Positions 42,939 through 43,916 of a stretch of DNA of 43,916 nt are shown one piece after another (the first letter of the stretch is position 1; each line of letters starts with the position of its first letter). Where the stretch lies: positions 1 through 43,916 of the forward strand of contig JADNRX010000433.1 of assembly GCA_015501595.1 (NCBI GenBank), in the 5' to 3' direction. The position numbers and the translations under genes are program-made. This DNA comes from Hymenopellis radicata. Lineage: Eukaryota > Basidiomycota > Agaricomycetes > Agaricales > Physalacriaceae. A model generated the notes under the pieces. The model saw only the letters and a list, made by a program, of their open reading frames with translations. It was not told where the DNA came from and ran no database searches.

Positions 42939-43916
42939 TAGAGCAAGGCACGAGTGTATACCCGGGTGCACCCGACACCCGTCCGGCAAATACTTGCGTC
43001 CGAGAAGCCGGACTTGCCACCTGCCAGCACACCCGGGTACCCACAAGTACTTGACCCGCGGGTCAAGTACTTTGCAAGTACTTGCCTCGCAGGTGTGCAA
43101 GTACTTGTCAAAAGTACTTGCATCTTGTGAGCATTTTCGTGCCCGCCGACGACCCCCGAGCAATTGCGCGGGGGCTCTCGACGTGCACGATACACTTGTC
43201 TGAAGCCCCGGTTACTTGCATGAGCAAGAACCGCAGCCAAACGAAGTGTAGTACGGGATGGGGTGGGGTGGGAGAGAGGGGAAGGAGAAAAGAGACAGCA
43301 AGGGGTGACGATGGGCAAAAAAAATAGGCAACCTGTAATGGTGTAAGGTTATAAAACAAATAGAGCGAATACACACTGTTGGGCAACGTCGCGTCGCGTC
43401 CACGACGCCATCGGGATAGCGCTGTCACACAGACGAGCGCCAAAAGCCGCCAGTCGCGCTAGGGGCGATACGAGCTGCCGTGCATCGTGGGTATTATCCT
43501 GGGCATGGCAGGTGTCGTCCTGACCGTCGTCGTGTGCCGTGCCGTAGGCGTTGTCGTCCTGATCGCTGTCGCGAAAATCACCCCGAAATGTATCCGAGGG
43601 CGGCTGGGCCGGCACACAGTCAGAGCCAGCGGAGAACATGTCGTCCTGTCGTATTGCGGCCTCCGTGAGGGCTTACGCTGTCCGTGCTCGCTCCAGAAGG
43701 CGTCGTCACGCAGACAAACGCAAGAAATCGCCCCGGATCGAATCCATGGGCGGCGGCGGGCGGCGCGAAGCCAAACCGCGGGAGAAAAGCCAAGGAAAAT
43801 AAGTAGAAGAGAGTGAACGAGCCCCAGAAAATTTTCTGGGGCCGACGAACACAACGCGAACGTTGTGCTGTGGTGGGAGGAGGCAGAGTGCCAATATCAG
43901 ACCCGATCGATCCTTA
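42939..43916 (-). mobile_element. hAT-related element, partial, runs off the window
   Basis: The terminus TAGAGCAAGGCACGAGTG at 42939 matches the fragment ending at 5036. The G/C-rich repeats, AAGTACTTGCA-type repeats (43025-43125) and the CAATTGC block with a G-run (about 43160) match the complete element's right side in reverse complement. The region 43490-43880 matches its left interior. The element is therefore inverted relative to 37933-39238, and its other end lies beyond the window. Confidence 0.72.
43025..43125. repeat. AAGTACTTG short repeats
   Basis: The palindromic core CAAGTACTTG and variants recur about seven times (for example 43043, 43073, 43098 and 43112). Related CAAGTACTTGCA occurs at 39048 in the complete hAT element. 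These may be subterminal transposase-binding repeats. Confidence 0.65.

Overview
The window is eukaryotic and fungal, most likely from a mushroom-forming basidiomycete (Agaricomycetes). The evidence is introns of about 50 bp with GT..AG borders and CTNA-type branch points, a transposase-like protein family I recognise from mushroom genomes, Ty3/gypsy pol sequence of mushroom type, and eroded F-box and GT90/CAP10 genes. I found no intact host gene. The window is a graveyard of mobile elements and pseudogenes, and several elements sit inside one another.

Layout. 1-2118: a fold-back transposon with 737-bp inverted arms. 2119-5407: eroded coding-like sequence, a hAT-related terminus and a 12-bp minisatellite. 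5416-24631: a DNA transposon with 9-bp inverted ends and an exact 8-bp target duplication. It encodes a large P-element/THAP9-like transposase of about 1,822 codons, with a zinc-finger N-terminus and a C-terminal PHD-like finger. A 13.0-kb LTR retrotransposon (11267-24307, target duplication CCGG) interrupts the transposase inside the PHD-finger exon; joining the flanks restores the finger in frame. The retrotransposon has near-identical long LTRs but a decayed pol, and its 3' LTR alone carries a 255-bp TA-flanked MITE.

24640-43916: an AT-rich repeat field; a repeated, eroded minus-strand gene family of unknown function (at least three places, one with a DEAH-helicase-like piece); an F-box pseudogene; a GT90/CAP10 pseudogene; a CACTA-like MITE with a second TA-MITE inside it; two more TA-MITEs; a complete non-autonomous hAT element (37933-39238, 8-bp duplication ATGTAAAT); and part of a second hAT element at the right edge.

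Nothing here works as a pathway. The region records successive insertions. The clearest order is P-like element, then LTR retrotransposon, then MITE. The P-like transposase is the most interesting object: three point lesions (one 1-base loss, two in-frame stops) plus the LTR insertion separate it from a complete gene. Protein-family calls come from recognition of motifs, not from a search.
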